Positions 7,123 to 9,149 of a stretch of 9,149 bases of DNA are shown in pieces. Each line of letters starts with the position of its first letter. The first letter of the stretch is position 1. The stretch spans positions 40,126-49,274 of the forward strand of contig PBVO01000112.1 of assembly GCA_002729015.1 (NCBI GenBank). The letters are read 5' to 3'. The notes below the pieces were generated by a model. The model made no database searches and was not told the origin of the DNA. It saw nothing but the letters and a program-made list of their open reading frames with translations. This DNA comes from Candidatus Poribacteria bacterium (GTDB lineage Bacteria > Poribacteria > WGA-4E > UBA9662). A program made the position numbers and the translations under genes.

Positions 7123-8316
7123 ATGAACACTTTTTATACTGACGTTGACAGTCAAGAGCTATTGATGGCGAAACCTGAATCAGTTGGTTTATCCAGTGAA
7201 AAGCTTAATTTGATTAAAAAATCGGTCCAATCTTTCGTGGATCAAAAAAAAATCGCTGGCGCAACAACTGTAGTTACTCGAAGAGGAAAAATTGCTCATT
7301 TAGAAACCTATGGTTTCAGAAATATAGAATCAAATAAAAAGATGAATCTTGATTCCATATATCGAATATATTCGATGACTAAACCCATTACCAGCGTAGC
7401 GGTGATGATGTTGTACGAAAAAGGTAAAATTGAACTAAATAAGCCGGTTTCAAGCTACGCTCCTGAAATAGAAGATTTTGAAGTTTATATTAGTGGTAGT
7501 GGGGCAGAAATAGTCCTGCAGAAAAATAAACGGGAAATGACCATTACAGATTTACTAACCCATACTTCAGGACTAACCTATGGATGGGAAGGTTCTCCGA
7601 TTGATTTTCAATATCAGAAATTACTATATGCCGATTACTCACATTCTGAAATGATAAATGAATTCAAAGATTTGACGCTTCGATATCATCCAGGTGAGAA
7701 GTGGGCTTATGGTTTATCTACAGATCTTCTTGGTTATATTATTGAACAAGTATCAGGGCAGTCATTGGCTGATTTTTTCAAAGAAAATATTTTCTTACCG
7801 TTAATGATGAAAGATACGGATTTTTATGTTCCTAAAGAAAAAGTAGAACGTTTAGCCACAATTTATGTAAAAGAAAACGAGGAACTGAAGCCAGAAAACC
7901 CGATAGATATAAACGAAGTGTCAAAGTTACCAAAGATACTTTCAGGTGGTGCTGGTTTATACACGACAGTTTCTGACTACATGCGATTCGCCCAAATGAT
8001 ATTAAACAAAGGTCAATTAGATGGGATCAGATTTCTGTCTGAAGAAACAGTAGAATTGATGGTAAAAAATCATATTTCAGCAGATGTAGATTTCGAAAGA
8101 GGTCGCAAGAACTATATGTTATCAGGATTTGGATTAGGGTTTGGAATCTGGAGCCGTGGGATTAGAGGCTGGGCAGGGATTGCCAATACCTATTTCTTCA
8201 TTGACTTCGAAACCGATATAGTCTCGATGATTTGGACCCAGTTACGACCGAGTGGGGCCTACCCGATGCTGGTTCTCGGATTTAATCAACTGATAACACA
8301 GGCGATCATTGACTAG
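7123..8316 (+). CDS. Serine hydrolase, beta-lactamase class C / EstB-like family
   Basis: A penicillin-binding-protein-fold serine hydrolase (esterase, amidase or beta-lactamase-like; the substrate cannot be told from sequence). Numbered from ATG 7123 (397 residues): the nucleophile motif SMTK at 84-87, a helical LLTHTSGLTYGW block at 145-156, the Tyr motif YGLS at 196-199, a GGAGLYTTVSDYMRFAQM block at 275-292, and the third active-site element GWAG at 349-352 followed by TYFFIDFETDIV and MIWTQ. Relatives often have GWGG there, so Ala is a small deviation. Start choice: family similarity begins near KPESVGLSSEKL, so ATG 7123 or ATG 7165 is likeliest. The frame stays open upstream. GTG 7012 has a good SD (GGAG at 7000-7003) and would add a hydrophobic segment (NFIFICGLVV) that could export the protein; TTG 6985 is the outermost start. 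A strong terminator follows at 8377. Family certain, start uncertain. Confidence 0.88.
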   Translation: MNTFYTDVDSQELLMAKPESVGLSSEKLNLIKKSVQSFVDQKKIAGATTVVTRRGKIAHLETYGFRNIESNKKMNLDSIYRIYSMTKPITSVAVMMLYEKGKIELNKPVSSYAPEIEDFEVYISGSGAEIVLQKNKREMTITDLLTHTSGLTYGWEGSPIDFQYQKLLYADYSHSEMINEFKDLTLRYHPGEKWAYGLSTDLLGYIIEQVSGQSLADFFKENIFLPLMMKDTDFYVPKEKVERLATIYVKENEELKPENPIDINEVSKLPKILSGGAGLYTTVSDYMRFAQMILNKGQLDGIRFLSEETVELMVKNHISADVDFERGRKNYMLSGFGLGFGIWSRGIRGWAGIANTYFFIDFETDIVSMIWTQLRPSGAYPMLVLGFNQLITQAIID

Positions 8317-8777
8317 AAATTTGTGGTCAGGGATTCGTACAAGATCTATAAGTAATATTTGAGGACGAAACCGTACAATATCAACGCCCGTTGATATTTT
8401 TCTTTACTAGTGTAACAATGACGAATTAGATAGATGCTTGATAACTACATTTTCGTCGTAATAGGATCTGGATTTGTGTTGCATCTGGAGATGGTTGAGA
8501 TAGGTGATTGAACTGGATTTCTATTCAAATACCATATCAGTCAAATTCATTTTCCTTTGGTGTTATTTCAGCAAAATCTTTTCATAGTTGTGATAGTAAA
8601 GAAAAATTCGGTTAATTTCAACTACCGACTATGATAACCGTTATATATCATCACCTGCTAGAAATCATTCCTATGTATCCTAAGCAAATACAGTTCCGGA
8701 GTAATTCGATCTCGAAGATTGATTATAGACCGGTACTGTAAGTATTGTGGTAAATCTAAAAATCAGAAAAGGAACAT
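8317..8777. other. Spacer between serine hydrolase and PhyH-family gene
   Basis: A 461-base AT-rich gap. It contains the terminator at 8377-8406, short dyads around 8583-8660 (for example CATAGT 8583-8588 with ACTATG 8628-8633), and a possible fragment of a Cys-motif reading frame at 8673-8781. No promoter could be assigned with confidence for the downstream dioxygenase gene, and no RNA gene was recognised. Confidence 0.6.
8377..8406 (+). terminator. Rho-independent terminator of the serine hydrolase gene
   Basis: AATATCAAC (8377-8385) and GTTGATATT (8390-8398) form a perfect 9-bp stem around the 4-base loop GCCC; a tenth C:G pair is possible if the loop shrinks. T-rich sequence (tttctttt-like) follows directly. 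It sits 60 bases after the stop codon of the serine hydrolase. This is the clearest intrinsic terminator in the window. Confidence 0.75.
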
Positions 8778-8781
8778 ATGA
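8673..8781 (+). pseudogene. Possible frameshifted fragment with a CxxC motif
   Basis: Two overlapping short frames. One starts at ATG 8673 (MYPKQIQFRSNSISKIDYR) and stops at 8739-8741. The other, shifted, contains DRYCKYCGKSKNQKRN and stops at 8779-8781, overlapping the start codon of the dioxygenase gene. Read together they resemble the N-terminus of a protein with a zinc-ribbon CxxC motif, as at the start of some transposases. The evidence is a short motif only, and the second half coincides with the leader of the next gene. Chance is quite possible. Confidence 0.2.
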
Positions 8782-9149
8782 CTTATTTTAGTAACGAAGA
8801 GAAAGAGTTTTTCAAGAAGAACGGCTATATCGTGAAACAAAATACTATTTCCATCCAATTGATTCAACAAGCCCTAGAAGTGGTTTGGCAACATATTGAT
8901 GCCGACCGAAATCAGGCCGAGAGTTGGATTAATGCTGGCCCGAAAGGAAACCTTCCATGTACTGACCACCCGGACATTAAAGCATTAATTAATAATAGCC
9001 AACAGCTTGCCATGGCGGAAGAACTGGTGGGTGAAGATCGACTTGAAGTAGCTAACTATCCATTTTGCAAAATGATTTATCCTACTGGTGAAAGCGATTG
9101 GCAGTTACGAGTACGGGGACATATGGATGGTTATATTCGTCCCGGTCAT
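8778..9149 (+). CDS. Phytanoyl-CoA dioxygenase (PhyH) family protein, 3' part beyond window
   Basis: The first 124 residues of a PhyH-type Fe(II)/2-oxoglutarate-dependent oxygenase. These enzymes hydroxylate small molecules using 2-oxoglutarate and O2, and the actual substrate is not evident here. The N-terminus has the usual PhyH opening (FSNEEKEFFKKNGYIV, residues 4-19). Next come a helical segment, LVGEDRLEVANYPFCKMIYP (83-102), and the metal-binding H.D pair in GHMDGY (His115, Asp117). The second iron His and the 2-oxoglutarate-binding Arg would lie beyond the window end. ATG 8778 is preceded by AAAAGGA at 8767-8773, an SD at short spacing. The reading frame is open at the right edge. It appears to be the first gene of a new unit after the terminator at 8377. 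Family assignment is good; substrate unknown. Confidence 0.8.
   Translation, partial: MTYFSNEEKEFFKKNGYIVKQNTISIQLIQQALEVVWQHIDADRNQAESWINAGPKGNLPCTDHPDIKALINNSQQLAMAEELVGEDRLEVANYPFCKMIYPTGESDWQLRVRGHMDGYIRPGH

Overview
The window is a 9.1 kb piece of an AT-rich bacterial chromosome, by eye a little under 40% G+C. It mixes accessory defence genes, decayed-looking sequence and single metabolic or envelope genes. A gram-negative-like or PVC/sponge-symbiont-type bacterium (for example Poribacteria or Planctomycetes relatives) is a reasonable guess. The grounds are an exported CotH-type kinase with a PHGADQ-style active site beside a PhyH-family dioxygenase and a class-C-like serine hydrolase, a combination frequent in such genomes. 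No rRNA or other taxonomic marker is present, so this placement is inference.

Layout, all clear genes on the + strand. (1) 39-3042: hsdM and hsdS of a type I restriction-modification system, overlapping by 8 bp; hsdR is not in the window. (2) 3043-4218: about 1.2 kb without an intact gene. It holds a G+C-rich patch, a truncated minus-strand reading frame without a start codon, several hairpins and a cluster of inverted repeats. It looks like decayed sequence followed by the control region of the next gene. (3) 4219-6321: a 700-residue exported CotH-family protein kinase with an N-terminal helical-repeat-like region. (4) 6603-6827: a 74-residue integral membrane protein of unknown function. 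(5) about 7123-8316: a serine beta-lactamase-fold hydrolase with an uncertain start, ended by a good intrinsic terminator at 8377-8406. (6) 8317-8777: a spacer with dyads and a possible fragment of a zinc-ribbon-like reading frame. (7) 8778 to the window end: the first 124 residues of a PhyH-type Fe(II)/2-oxoglutarate dioxygenase.

HsdM and HsdS would form the methyltransferase (M2S1) and, with an HsdR encoded elsewhere, the restriction complex. The remaining genes are separated by gaps of roughly 280-460 bp and look like independent transcription units rather than one pathway. I found no CRISPR array, tRNA, rRNA or complete insertion sequence. I see no clear new multi-gene system. The best leads are the CotH kinase with its extra N-terminal domain and dyad-rich upstream region, and the unexplained minus-strand remnant behind hsdS.
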